Origin: Rotaria sp. Silwood1
Taxonomy: Eukaryota > Rotifera > Eurotatoria > Philodinida > Philodinidae
Direction: 5' to 3'
Length of the DNA: 64,000 bases
NCBI GenBank assembly: GCA_905250075.1
Contig: CAJNOP010000838.1
Location: forward strand, 1-64,000
The notes beneath the pieces were generated by a model. It was not told the origin of the DNA, did no database searches, and saw nothing but the letters and a program-made list of their open reading frames with translations. Positions 11,378 to 23,753 of this stretch are shown in pieces (position 1 is the first letter of the stretch; each line of letters opens with the position of its first letter). A program made the translations under genes and the position numbers.

Positions 11378-12790
11378 TAATTGGATGACATGGCGAGGTT
11401 ATGTAAGGTATGCATAATGCAAAAATCGAATGATTCTTTTGCTCTTACCTTTATGTATCCTTCAATAGAATACGAAAAGTTAGTCAGAAGCATATTATTG
11501 TGAAATCGTCTGGTTTACCTTTTAAGGAAAGCAAAAAAAAAACAAAAGAATAGGACAGTATCAATAACAGCTAAAAAAAAAAATTTTCATCAGAAATTTT
11601 CGGTTTTTTTTTTACTTAAATTTCAGTAAATTTTTACAAGAACATATTTCTAATTTAATATAAAAAAATTTTTATTTGATTGGGATCACAATGCAAGTGT
11701 TGTCAAACATGGATTTATCAAATAAGACTAATCAAACACATTTTATCTAGTAACCATAGACACTTTTGTAAACCTTTTATTCAGCATTCTTTTTATTATG
11801 AGAATAAACCAAATATCATATCTCATTAATATCACGAGATATTAGCCTTCAAATGTACTCTACTAGTTTTTCTAGGTATTGTTGGATCATGTCGTTTCAA
11901 TTTCTTCTTTACTGTAATGCTGAGACCATTGAAAAAAAAAATGCACATATTCACTTAGTTGTACGTTATTTTTTTTTTGTTAATATGAAAAAGTAGAAAA
12001 AATGGTCCGTTTTATTTGCTTTATTAAAGAGAAAACTCTTATGATATGATATCTGTATCCCTCTACATATATAATTTTTTGAAAATTTGTTCTGTAATCC
12101 TTTACAAGAATAATATTGATTGAAATCGTTTGTAATTAAGAGATATATTATTAATTGTACTTGTTGATGCTAATTCCGAATAATCATTTTTTACTACAAA
12201 AAAAAAATTAAATTAAGTAAATATGTGTATAATTTTTTCAGGATTTCAGCGTATAAGTAGAAAAAACAATATATAGAGAAACTAATAGAGTACTCGAGAA
12301 GGCTAATATCTCGTGATACTAATGAGATATGACACTTAGTTTTATTTGTGAATACAAAATACCTAGAAAGATTTACAAAATTATTTATAAATAACCGAAA
12401 AAAAAAACATGTTTGGGTAGTCTTATTCGATAGATTCACGTTGGACAATATTTTCATTTTGATCTCATTCAAATAATATTTTTAACACTGAATTAAAAAA
12501 AAATATCCTTGTGAAAAATCACTGAGATCTAAGAAACAAAAAATTTAAATATTTCTGATGAAAATTTGTTTACTTTAGCAATTTTTTCATACTTTCCTAA
12601 ACTTCGGTTTTTGTTTTCTTTTTTTTTTCTTTAACATGAACAAGTCGATTTTAAAATAAAATATTTCTAATCAACTGTTTGTCTTCTATTGAATGATATA
12701 TGATGGATTGAGGAAAAAAAAATTTTTTCGATTTTTGTAGTATGCGCACCTTAATTGCAAAAGGAACTGCATAGGCATCAATTGACAAAA
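11378..12790. repeat. Large imperfect inverted repeat (foldback structure)
   Basis: The left arm, about 11378-11890, matches the reverse complement of about 12255-12785. Shared blocks include ATATCTCATTA-TATCACGAG, GATATTAGCCTTC, TTTTCATCAGAAAT and CATTCAATAGAA-AC. The arms are about 500 bp, visibly diverged with small indels, and the loop is about 365 bp. No transposase or other coding frame is visible. The structure lies exactly between the two segmental copies. It could be an old foldback transposon or a recombination product. Confidence 0.75.
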
Positions 12791-14891
12791 AGATTTTCAC
12801 TGATAATCTAATGCTATTTGCTATTCCTTCATTGAAATTGTATAGACGAAAATTATGTGTTCATATGAATGATGGAAATATTTAGAAAAATTTGGTAATT
12901 TATTTAACTAGAAAAACTATGATTAGATTGAAAATGATTTTGTTCAGTTTTACTAATTAATAAAAGTTCATCATTTTGCCTCTTTTTCAAGTCCAGGTCA
13001 TTCTACTTGATTTATACGATCTATACTTAATAATATTTATAAATTAGTTGTTCTTTGATTTTTTACATCATTTACAATACAATCAAATTCTTTTATCTTA
13101 TCTTAATCTTTGGTATCTTGTATTACTTGTACATCAATACAAAATTGAAACAATAAATTCAACCATAAAACTTTTTTTGTACTATATTTACTTGCTTAAA
13201 TAGTACTATTCAATTATCAAATAAACTTAATTCAGATATCATTGAGTCATATGAAAAAGATCTTGTTGATGCTGCTAGTTATTGAACTAATGAACAACAT
13301 TCAATTATAAGAATTTATAATCCGAATATTCTTTATTTAATTATTGTTAAACAATTTCGATAAAATATTTCTTTTCAATCGACAATATGATGAAACATTA
13401 AAACACTAAAAACATTTGTTTTGTTGTTTTTCTATCTTTCATAAAATTAAAATAATTTTTTTTTTTATCAGTTTAAAATAAAACAAAATGTAACGTTCAT
13501 AGTTATTTTTAAATCAATATTTCATCAAATGTTCGAAAAAAATTAATGATTCATGCAAAAATATCCTTCATCCTTAACATTAAATTCGTTAATATGTTTA
13601 TTGAAAAACAATATATTTTTTTCTTAATTATCGTCGTGCGCTATTAATTAATTTTCAACAATAATTATTTGCATTTATATTAAATAATCTATCATCGTTA
13701 TTAATGAAAAAAAAGAAATTGTTTAAAACAACGTTTTATTCAAGATTTAATACTAAATCATATACGTTTATTAATCGATAAAAATATTTTAGAAAATGAA
13801 TTTCAATTGAGCTCAAATGATATTTATTTACAGATGTAATTAAGTGTAAATTTAAACAAAATAAATTGTTTAATATAGGTTTTCAATATTATATTTAGTA
13901 TCATTGATAACTTATTTAGAAAAGATCAACGTACACTTTTATAAATATAATCAAGACCAACGTATCAAGAAATATCAATGAGTTTTGATTAAGAGATACG
14001 AAAAAAAAAAATGTTGATTTCAGTTTGATTATCATATTCATGAGTCTGGTTGCGGCAAATTAAGCGCATCTTATTGATACATGTACAGGCTGTATTTTAA
14101 AAATAGAATCAGAAAAAGTTACGATAAAAAATGATTATATCTTTATATAGGTTTTTTTTAGAAATGTTATTTACATGCGCATATACAAAATAAAATATAA
14201 TGTAAATATACATGATGACTATTTTCATACTGTCTTCGGTAATTAATCGGACGAAAAGTTATCTCTTCTTTTTTTTGGTTTGATTAAAAAAAAAAATAAA
14301 ACTAGATAATATGATACTTCATTACACATGCTGTTTATAATATATATTGATTACTCGATTGTAAACCTTGGATATGAAATAGATGATTACTGTCATAATT
14401 CAATGTTTTTCGACTATTCTTCACCTTGATGCAGTCACAAATTTCAAACAAGCGCTACATTTCATTTTACTTTCTTCAACCAATCGATAATATATTATTA
14501 TATTTTTAACATCTTTATACTAAATAACCTTTTAGTTTATAGTAAACAGATGTGTTCAACATTGTAATCTCATATATCTGCACTAATAACCTTCTATCTT
14601 TCAATTCTTTATCACTTGTTGAATAGAGCAAAGAAACATATTGGTTTTTTGTTCCTCTAATTTTATATGATATTTAAAAAAATCAAAGGCAAAAACTACA
14701 TGATGACATCGAAGCAATACAAAAGAAGAAGCGGAAACCTTAAATCATTGAAATATAAATAAGCACTTAGAAAAGAAATAAGGCAAAGAACAGAAAAAAA
14801 CTAGATTTCACCAAGTACAAAAACATTTCGTTCAAGTTACAACCACCATAGTTTTTGAATCTTTGAAATTTTGATTTGCTATTTAAACTTT

Positions 14892-16855
14892 TTAATAGGA
14901 CTGTGATGAGCTGTATGATTCGTATGATGATCCACCACCGACTCCTCCAGCACTTTGGGCTATAAAGAGATAAATGCAATTTAATTATGAAATCCATAAA
15001 ATGATAATATTCGTTCGAGCAGATACTTACCAAGAAAATTGCGAAATTCTCCTTGATCAAGTGCACCACTCTGATTGGTATCAGCAGCAACGAAAGCAGC
15101 ATCAGCACCACCACCAACAAGACCAGTTGAATAGCCTGATGATCCGAATGACGATGCACCATAACCACCACCATAACCACCACCAAGACCACCAACAACG
15201 AGACCGCCTCCTAAACCACCAGCACCGCCTGATGTGAGGCTTGATGATTCCCATGAAGATGAACTGAGTCCACCACCAAGAGCAAGACCACCATCAACAA
15301 CTTCAGCACCTCCAGCATAAAGACCAGCACCTCCGCCAACAAGACCAACACCTCCGCCAACAAGACCAGCACCTCCGCCAACTAAGCCTGATGAGGCACC
15401 GAATGATTCTTGACCGTATGTGGCAGCAGTGTAACCAACAAAACCAGGAGCTGACTAGAAAAAAAGGAAAAAAATGGTGATTTAAAAATAAAACTTAAGA
15501 ATAGTATGATTAAACATACGATATCTTCAACAACACCAGCAGCACGAGCTTGTGCAAGAAGTGAAGCAGCATCAAGAAGGCTAGCGCCATATGTTTGAAT
15601 ATAAACAGCTGGGCTAGCTGCAGTAACACCGAGGCGTTGGAATTGACGAACAATGCGAACTGGAGCTTGTTCGTATTGGATGATGACATTGCGTGGTGCT
15701 GCGTATCCTTGAGCAGCAGCAGCACGTTGAACAATGGTGCGTCGTCGGGGTTGAGGTCCATATGGAACCCAACGTTCGATGACGATATCACCTAAAATGA
15801 ATGATCGGGATGATAGAAACATTAGAAAAAAAAAGGAAAGAAACTACTAACGTGGTCGTGGTGGAGCAGGTGGAAGACGTTCGATGATGACTGATCGTGG
15901 TGGAACTGGTAAAGCAGCCAAACGACGAATGACTGTTTGAGATGCAATTGCTGGTGGTGGAATGGGTGGTCTTTCACGAAGAACAAGTGGAGGTGGTGGA
16001 GGAAGAGGTGGAGCTTGTTGACGAATGCGAAGTGGTGGTGGAACAGGTGGTTGAGGTGGTCGCACTTCTCTGATGATGAGTGGCTGAAAGAAAATTAGAT
16101 ATTATGATACAGATCTTGATGAATGAAAGAAATGACTTACACCTGGAGCTGGAACTGGTGGTGGTTGAAGGAAGCGAACTCGGATGTTTTGTGTGTATGT
16201 TTGAACACCAGTTGGAGCTGGACGACGGATGATTTGTGGGTTTGGATCTTGAAAGAGACCTTGAGCATCAGTAGCATAGTGAACTTGAGTAGCCCCTGCT
16301 GATGATGAATCAAAGGCTCCTCCACCAGCAATGAGAGTAGCATCACCAACAAGTCCAGCACCACCAATAAGTCCACCACCGCCAATAAGTCCAGCACCAC
16401 CTGAGATTGTTTCGTAACTAGCAGCACCACCAGCAAGACCGCCAGCATGGCCACCACCAACAACGTATGATGCATCGTAACCACCACCAAGAGCAGCACC
16501 ACCGAGAGCAGCGCCTGATGATGATTCATATGATGATTCAAAGCTTGAACCCCCAAGGCCCAAACCAGCACCAGCAGCGTAACCACCGCCTAAACCAGCA
16601 CCAGCACCGTATGATGCTGATTCCCATGATGAACTACCACCGTAGCCAGCACCAGCACCAGCACCGAGATTTTGACCTGTAAAAAGTATGATTAATAAAT
16701 GTACTAACAGTGATGAAACATATCAACTTACCGAGGAAGTTACGGAATTCACCGAGATCAACACGACCATCACGGTTAATATCAGCTTGATTGAATGCAG
16801 CATCGGCAGCACCTCCTCCTGATGAGTAGGATGTTTGGTATGAATAGTTAGCCAT
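14892..16855 (-). CDS. Gly-rich protein with two EF-hands and a Pro/Val-rich core, copy B
   Basis: Exons 16855-16732, 16676-16141, 16083-15852, 15791-15520, 15454-15031 and 14959-14892 give 551 residues. Intron positions and phases are identical to copy A, and exons 3 and 4 have identical lengths (232 and 272 bp). The N-terminus is longer (MANYSYQTSYSSGGG). EF loops lie at 25-36 (DINRDGRVDLGE) and 513-524 (DTNQSGALDQGE). The Pro/Val core at 221-388 is nearly identical to copy A, while the Gly-rich parts differ by repeat number (LVGGGAG-type units near 15300-15380). The C-terminus ends in a Ser/Tyr tail (SSYESYSSSQSY). A soluble, calcium-binding structural protein is likely. The alveolin-like reading is tentative and the cellular role is unknown. 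Confidence 0.88.
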
Positions 16856-16936
16856 AGCGTTTGTTCTACTGTTGATGTGAATAGAGTACTTACTGGTGAG
16901 AGTCAGATGTGAAGAAATGCTGCTGGTGGATCAGTG

Positions 16937-16944
16937 TTTATATA
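16937..16944 (-). promoter_or_regulatory. TATA box of EF-hand gene copy B
   Basis: TATATAAA on the minus strand lies 82 bp upstream of the ATG at 16855, the same distance as in copy A, within a conserved promoter block. Confidence 0.75.
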
Positions 16945-17167
16945 GGCCCAGTCGATCATGCATGGATAGAGATGAAATAGAAGCGGAGGAAGAGAAAAAC
17001 GGCAGTATATTTTCGGTCGAACGCCTTTCGATCTTGCTTGTCATGGTCGTTTTTTTTTGTACATTAAACAATGATTAGTTCACGAAAAAAAAACGAAACG
17101 TAAAAGGAGAGGGAGAGAGACACTGTAAGGAAGAAAGAGAATACAAAGACACAATATGACTACCCAA

Positions 17168-17224
17168 CCACAAGCCTTCAAATATTACTATCAGTTCGAA
17201 AACAGATCGATCTGTGGCTTGTGG
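17168..17224. promoter_or_regulatory. Paired inverted motif upstream of copy B
   Basis: CCACAAGCC at 17168-17176 and GGCTTGTGG at 17216-17224 enclose 39 bp. The left arm is 313 bp upstream of the ATG. Arms and spacing equal those of copy A, although the spacer sequence has diverged. Confidence 0.6.
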
Positions 17225-17240
17225 CCTCTGTCATTACCTT

Positions 17241-17884
17241 GCCAAACGACTATGTAAACACCGTTAATATCCAATAGAAAAAGGACAGGTAGAGAAAAAA
17301 CTGAGAGAGAGAGGGACAGAGAGAGGGGAAAAAAAATCATTTACTCTAAAATCGGTAGATAATCACACATCATAATCGTTCTTCATCAATTACAATATAC
17401 ATACATTAATATTTATCTAATGTCAATCAATAATAATAGAATATTTTTTAACTTTTATTAAAATTGAAGTTTTTCTATTGAAATTTTTTTTATACATTAA
17501 AAACCATAATTTACATTCAAAAACAAAAAAGCAATTTTCAAATTTTCTAATTAAAACATTTTTTTGGTGAATCAGTTGCATGAAAATTTCAACGTTAGAC
17601 AGGTGATTGACTTTATTGACATTTTTCTCGTAGGTTCTCTCATTATTTTATACAATCATTCACTCAGTTTTTCAATCTGATAGAGAATGCTTATTACTAA
17701 TTTCTTCTAGGCCATTAATTTCACCTAGCCAATGAAGGCTATAGTGCTATCGTTGATATTAGACAAGGTTGATACATTCTTAAATAAGAGCTGGCTTTTT
17801 TTATTTAAGAGGTTGACCGTGAAAGGAAAAAAAACGAAGCAAAAAAACATCGTCACTGCATGAACGCACACGTACATTTTCACA
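17241..17884. other. Intergenic, no gene recognised
   Basis: The stretch holds a short purine-rich (GA)n tract near 17300-17330 and AT-rich DNA that includes the 3' flank of the F-box gene. No open frame of note is seen. Confidence 0.6.
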
Positions 17885-20728
17885 TTAGTTAAAACGTAGC
17901 TCATTATAATAATTGAGTAGACTAACAATACTAGTCTGATCGGTTTTCGTCGTACGCACAACACGTTGGCGATCAGCACGTTCAAAATTAGATCGAACAA
18001 GTTCATAATATTCTCCATCAGCTAATACTAATGATTGAAGTTTTGTACAACGAATGCTAAAAATTATAAAATTTATAACAATGAACAAAAGAAAATAGAA
18101 AAAAAAACATTAATATAAATATACCGAATATGATCAATGAATTTTGAACTGTTTTCATTCCACCTTAATGTTTCTTCATCCCATTGAATTTCTAATCGTT
18201 CAAGTTTTTGACATTCTAGCGCACATGCTTCTAAGATTTGATCAACATGAATGCGTGTATTAATCTTTTTAAACCATCCATGAGAAGTACCTGTTACCAA
18301 AATTCTTAAAATGGACAAACAAAAAAGAAGAGTAACAAACAAGGATTTCTTCATTTCTCGTTGTATTTCGGTATAAATAATTGACTCGAATCATAGTATA
18401 TAATATTATCAATTAGATGATATTCTACTAACTACGATGAAGTATTTACATATATCAAAATAACATTTTCAATTAATCAAAAATTTCAAAACACAATTAA
18501 ATAAATTTGATATTATGGACTCAAAAACATTTTAAAGTATCAAACTGTAAAGTTTATCTAAACAATGTACTTTTCTGGTATGTAAATGCATCTGCTATTC
18601 AATTGTAAATGACACGATGTTTGTCTGATTCAGCAAAAAAAAAAAAATATCATAGAATGATTTGCATTGTTCATTTTTGCTAATTACTAATCAAGACTAC
18701 AATATAAAATTCATTGAATGATAATATTTTAATTTTAAGATAATCTATTGCGTAGTAAAACAAAACAAACTACACTCGTCCTTCGTTGATTATCTACGTA
18801 TTTACTATTTTCAATATACGTCAAAATCAAATATTCAATTATTTGTTTCGTTTTCACCTGAGTATTCGATTGTTGATTATTGTTTTTTTTCTTTATTGTT
18901 TTTGAAAACAATATACCTTATATGTCTCAGGTGTCTTATTGCATTTATCCAAAATTGTTCTGTTATTTTTGAATTACCAGCATAAGATAAACCACGTAAT
19001 TGTCGACCATGACGTTTAAGAAAAATAAAAACAGTTTCAAAATTTAAATTCACTGTATTACTCAGATCAACCGCACGTACATTGGTTAGTTTACCTTGAT
19101 CAATTAATTGATTAAGAACCTTGAAATAAAGAAGAAAAAAAAAAACAAGAAAAAAAAACCACATGAAAAAAAACAAACTATCGCACTTTACATTTACCTG
19201 ATCAGTAAAACCGTCACAGTTAGGTACTGCTAAATAGTTGAATTTTGGCATTCGTGCAAATATATTCAACAGACAATTTTCAGTTAATTCAGTTGATGAT
19301 ATATCAAGTTCATTAACAGATGATGATTCCCAATCAGCTGCTAACATTGCATTGTCTTCGATACCTGTTTTTTTTTTTTATTTACAAGAGTAAAAAAAAA
19401 CACATTAACGTATATTTAATTTTATTCGTATGTTTTTTTTTAATGTTTATACCAGTATTTTGAAGAAGAAGACTTTGTAATCTTTTACAACGTTGTAATA
19501 AATTTTTAAAACTTGAACCTTTGACACGAGTACAAAAATTTAATGCAAGACATTCAAGATGAATACAACCCGATGCTATTATTTCAATATGATTATCATC
19601 AACAAAAAATATACCATATAAATTAATAACCTATAAATTATTTTTTTATATAGAAAATTTTTACTCAAAATAAACTCACTCGAAGATTTGGTGTTTGTGC
19701 TTTAATTTTACTAATATTAATTGTTTCATAGACTTCTTCTTCAGCTTCATTTGATTTTTCAATAGTACCTTTAACAGAAAATATTTTCGTTTTTTTTCAT
19801 ATAATTTTTTTTCCCATACCAATAATTTGTAAAGTTTCTAATGACGATAAATATGTATAAATACGTCTCATAAAACCTTCAAGAAAAATAACTTCGGATA
19901 AACAAATACAAAGCATTTTAAGATTGCATGGAAATGCATTTAAATCATTAAAATCATGTAATTGCATAGCTGTTGAAAAATCTAATGTTAAATATTTTAA
20001 ATTAGGACATTTATTAGCTAATTCATGTAAAACATCAGCTGTTATTAATTCCATAGGTAATTCAATATATTGTAATGATAATGAAAAACGATGACCAATT
20101 AAATTAAGAAATTGATCAAGATTTTTTACATGTAAACCATGATGATCTGGTCGAAGAAAAACAGTTTTCCATAATTTTGAATTTTGACTTAAAGCACGCC
20201 ATAAACGACAAACACGCGCACAGCGTAATAATTCAGCATGTGGTAAATAGGAAAATATCGCAAGTAAAACTTTTTCTGGTAATGTATTAAAATCGCGCTA
20301 GAATAAAATAGAAAAAAAAATAAAAACATTTTAAAAAATAAAACATGTTAATATTTATTATATTATTGCTATCACTTTAGTTGATCTTCTCGACATTGAT
20401 GATTGATTTTCCATTATTGTAAAATTTGTCACTTACTCCTACCTCTATTGTATATATGTATGAAGCAACGGAAAGAAGAAAAAAAACAAAGTGTTAACGG
20501 CGTTTGTTAGTGCACATAACACATACGATGACTGTCGGTAGTTTCTTGTTGTTGTTGTCTATATTCTTTTTCGGATAATTATCGCATACAGATACATAGG
20601 ACAGAATGAGATCGATATGGGTACAAAAATAAGAATAAAAGAATTCCATAAGAATAAATTACCTGCGTGTCGCGTATTGGCACGCAGCTGGCTGGTTTCT
20701 TAGAATGCTGACTCGTGCTGCTATCCAT
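17885..20728 (-). CDS. F-box/leucine-rich-repeat protein
   Basis: Eight exons run 20728-20663, 20297-19820, 19768-19680, 19630-19453, 19364-19198, 19119-18917, 18304-18125 and 18056-17885, giving 510 residues with consistent phases. After a 22-residue leader the F-box begins (NTLPEKVLLAIFSYL, with the CARVCRLWRAL helix). LRR-like segments follow (LANKCPNLKYLTLDFSTAM, HLECLALNFCTRV, CKRLQSLLLQNTG, KLERLEIQW), ending LNYYNELRFN. The order matches one conserved animal F-box/LRR family that I cannot name with certainty. F-box proteins bind SKP1 and bring substrates to SCF ubiquitin ligases, with the LRRs as the usual substrate platform. Introns of 612 bp (18305-18916) and 365 bp (20298-20662) are long for this window. 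The first exon was chosen because it joins in phase through a consensus GTAATT donor. Confidence 0.88.
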
Positions 20729-21501
20729 TTCATAGTCAACTGCGGCTACTAATGATGATATCCTTTGCTCTTCTAGTTATATTTTAGTTCTTTTATTGTT
20801 CCTCCATGAAACACAGATGGCATTTCTGTAGCCTTTTCTTTTTTTTTCTCCATCTATTTGTCCTTTACATCTTTCAATTTCTTTTTGTTTTATGTACGTG
20901 TTTTTTGTTTGAGCACATAAAATCCATTAGTATTATGTACAGATAATTATTTTTTACTATAGTCATAGAATTGTAATTTGGGACAAGAAGGTCTTTTTCT
21001 TTTTGTCTTAATGATATAAGTTGCCTGATTCTTCTATGACGCAGACAATTTTTTGTCTACAACAAGTCCCGTACTAATACATACACAACCAGTTATTACC
21101 ATTTCCTTGACTTTATTACTCCAGAACAGATAGTACACATCCATCATAAGAGAAAAAAATGGATAGCTTTATAATAAGATATTCGCTCTTATTTCTTATT
21201 TAAGCAAAAAAAAAAACCAAATATTTATCTAGGACATCTTATCGTTGTTTCTTTTGCACAAGAAACGACACACTTTCGATATTAAATTTTCTGTCTAAAG
21301 ATTTGATCGAATAGTTTTATTTATTTATTTATTTATTGATTTTGTTTCTTTTCATATTAGATAAATTCAACCAACATTATAAGATTGCACATAATTTTTC
21401 TTTTCTTTTTTTTTTTCATATTACCAAAAGCAATGTCACTAATATATCAATCAATTACATACATCATTACAATAACACAATATTTCCTAGAATAAAGATA
21501 T
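20729..21501. other. Intergenic, 5' flank of the F-box gene
   Basis: The stretch is T-rich with no convincing open frame. A TTTA repeat at about 21317-21337 reads AATAAA on the minus strand and could serve as a polyadenylation signal for the small frame at 21502-21672. Confidence 0.5.
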
Positions 21502-21672
21502 TCAGCTCACTCTCAATCGACGTCGAGAACGTTGATGTGTAATGTATCCATGTTCTTGACTAATACAGTCATCAGTTTCACCATCAGCAACTATATGATC
21601 TAATGCTTCTTGGGCAACGATAGAGAAGGTAGATGCTGGATTTGACATAGTAAGACGTCGTAATTCTGTCAT
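21502..21672 (-). CDS. Small hypothetical protein, 56 residues
   Basis: The single frame starts MTELRRLTMSNPAS and ends with a basic tail (HQRSRRRLRVS). Base composition is richer in G and C than its flanks, and codon use resembles the real genes here. On the minus strand CTATATAAACC lies about 80 bp upstream of the ATG, a plausible TATA box at the same distance as in the EF-hand genes. AATAAA repeats lie downstream near 21320. No domain is recognised. It could also be a terminal exon of a larger gene, because the ATG has an in-frame open extension upstream to 21708. Confidence 0.45.
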   Translation of the reverse strand: MTELRRLTMSNPASTFSIVAQEALDHIVADGETDDCISQEHGYITHQRSRRRLRVS

Positions 21673-21750
21673 CAATTTTTTTTTTTCTCTCTTTTTACAG
21701 TAAATCAATACTAATCCGTCATTTGTTTATATCGGTACACCACCGATTGA

Positions 21751-21758
21751 TGGTTTAT
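21751..21758 (-). promoter_or_regulatory. Candidate TATA box for the small ORF at 21.6 kb
   Basis: A TATATAAA-like sequence on the minus strand lies about 80 bp upstream of the ATG at 21672. It is supported only by spacing and by similarity to the two EF-hand promoters. Confidence 0.35.
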
Positions 21759-23585
21759 ATAGTGAAAGACTATTAAGGCAGTGTAAGAAAAAAAAAAATC
21801 ATAGAATAGAACAGAAAGAAAAACAAACAAATGAGATTCTTCTCCAGTTTCATCCATTTTTTTTTCCTTGTTCATGATAAGATCACAAGACAGCTTATAT
21901 ACTATCATAGAAAAATATAATGTCTTACAAACAAGTAATTTCTTATAGGCATACCGACTACATAATATATCACATGCATGTTGATAGAAATTTCAGACAC
22001 TTCATCAACATATGTCGCATTGATAAATCGAAGAAATATCATGGATATTTAGAATAAAAGACAAATTATCGATATTAAGATAAAAGAAAAATGAAAATTC
22101 AAAGACAATATTTTAATTCTTATTTAAATCGTTGAATATATATATTAAAAAAATAAAGTAACATTGATAGTGATAAAATACGTGAATGACAATCAAATTG
22201 ATATTTCAAACTAACATAAAAAAAAAAAATTTCTTTAGTAACAAAACGAGTCACTCATCTATTACAATTAGTTGATCAAGTATCGTACATTGTTAATGAT
22301 CCTTAAAACAAAAAAACTAACTGTACACTTCATTTGTTATTTCGGATATTCACACTCCTACATTAATAAAAATATATATTTTATAGAACGAATTCTTTAA
22401 AAAAAACAAAACTTTTAATTTATAATAAGACATAATTTTAATCGAATGAATATAAAGATAATCAGTAATGTAGGCAAAAAGAAGGAACATTAATTCCTGT
22501 GAGATATGTTGATTTTCTACTACAATCGAATCAAAGCCTATTGCTTGATAAAATAACATGCTATATATAAATCTTCATATATGAGTCACAAAAGTTGTCG
22601 ATTGACGTATTATAAGGAAAAATTCTGTTGTTTAACAAAAAGATAATCAAATAGACAGATTTTATGACTATAGATCTAGATTTATTGTTAAATCAAAAGG
22701 TATCATTTGTGAATAAATGTACATCAAGTTTGACCGTAAGAATCTTAGAAGTGAAGAACTTTTTAAAAATTTCTTTTTTTGTGAAGACAATGCTTTTTGT
22801 TCGATTATAAAGACATTTAATCCCTTGATTGTTTGACTTAGACAGAATTGTAAACGATAACGAACAAGCGATCGAGTTCGGTAAAGATTATCTTGCCAAT
22901 AAATACAAATTTTTCTTTATTGATTGATCTGAATTTTTTTGTTTCAGAAAATTGATCATAAAAGTGAGATTTCATCATGAATCAAACACTTTTGAAGAAT
23001 AAATAAGTCTATTACTATGATAAAACATGTTTCTGACACTTGTTCTCAGTGATATTATCATAGTATACTTAGTATGTATTTTGTCAATTCTTAATGATCT
23101 GAAGTTATGTTATCATAACTGTATTAAGGAGTTAGGTGTTATGATAACTCATCATTAATTTCTTTATATTCGTTACTATTTATAGCATCTATGACGAATA
23201 TACACAAAAAGACAAAAAAAAATAGATTAGAACATATGCCAAGCAGATGACATATACAGTTTTAATAATGCACATATCTGAAATGCACATTCAATCAGCA
23301 TTCATAGTTAATATAGAATTTATAGTCTAATAGAGTTTTCTGTTCACCGATTAGTACCAAGAGTGATAAAACAGTAATGAAAATCAATAATACAAGAACA
23401 CTGTAGAACCGAAATGGAATCCAGTACATTATTGCAGCAATTTAAATATCGATATGGTTAGTAATCAAGCAGTCGTCTCGAATGTTATCTATAGAACGAA
23501 AGAAATAAAAAATGACACATGTTGATCAATCAGTTAGGTCAGTCCAGTTTGATCGTTTAGATTAATAATTCTACTCGATTATAAC
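21759..23585. other. Intergenic, no gene recognised
   Basis: AT-rich DNA in which the short open frames are low complexity and carry no motif. Confidence 0.55.
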
Positions 23586-23753
23586 TTAGGGTCCAGGTAC
23601 TAAAAAATTAGTCTCATTATCTAGTGACATCTTCATTCCATGTGTTGCTTTCTCATTATTGAAAGATACTTGACGAATAGCTCGTCCATTTAAAATGGAA
23701 GCGTGTAGAACAGATAAGATATGATTTTGAATTTTGCTAGATGATACAATTCT
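23586..23753 (-). pseudogene. Possible orphan terminal exon, 55 codons
   Basis: On the minus strand a CTTGTAG acceptor at 23754-23755 is followed by 55 sense codons and TAA. Residues include ILNGRAIRQVSFNNEKATHG and end NFLVPGP. Composition and codon use look coding, unlike the flanks, and there is no ATG near the start. No upstream exon was found in the next kilobase. It may be the last exon of a gene with distant exons or a gene fragment. The family is not recognised. Confidence 0.3.

Larger units (their letters stand above)
12880..17240. repeat. Segmental duplication, copy B
   Basis: This is the colinear partner of 5815-10140 and includes flank, gene, promoter and paired motif. The region 12880-14890 downstream of the gene holds no other gene. 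It is AT-rich sequence that aligns patchily with 5815-7950. Confidence 0.85.
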
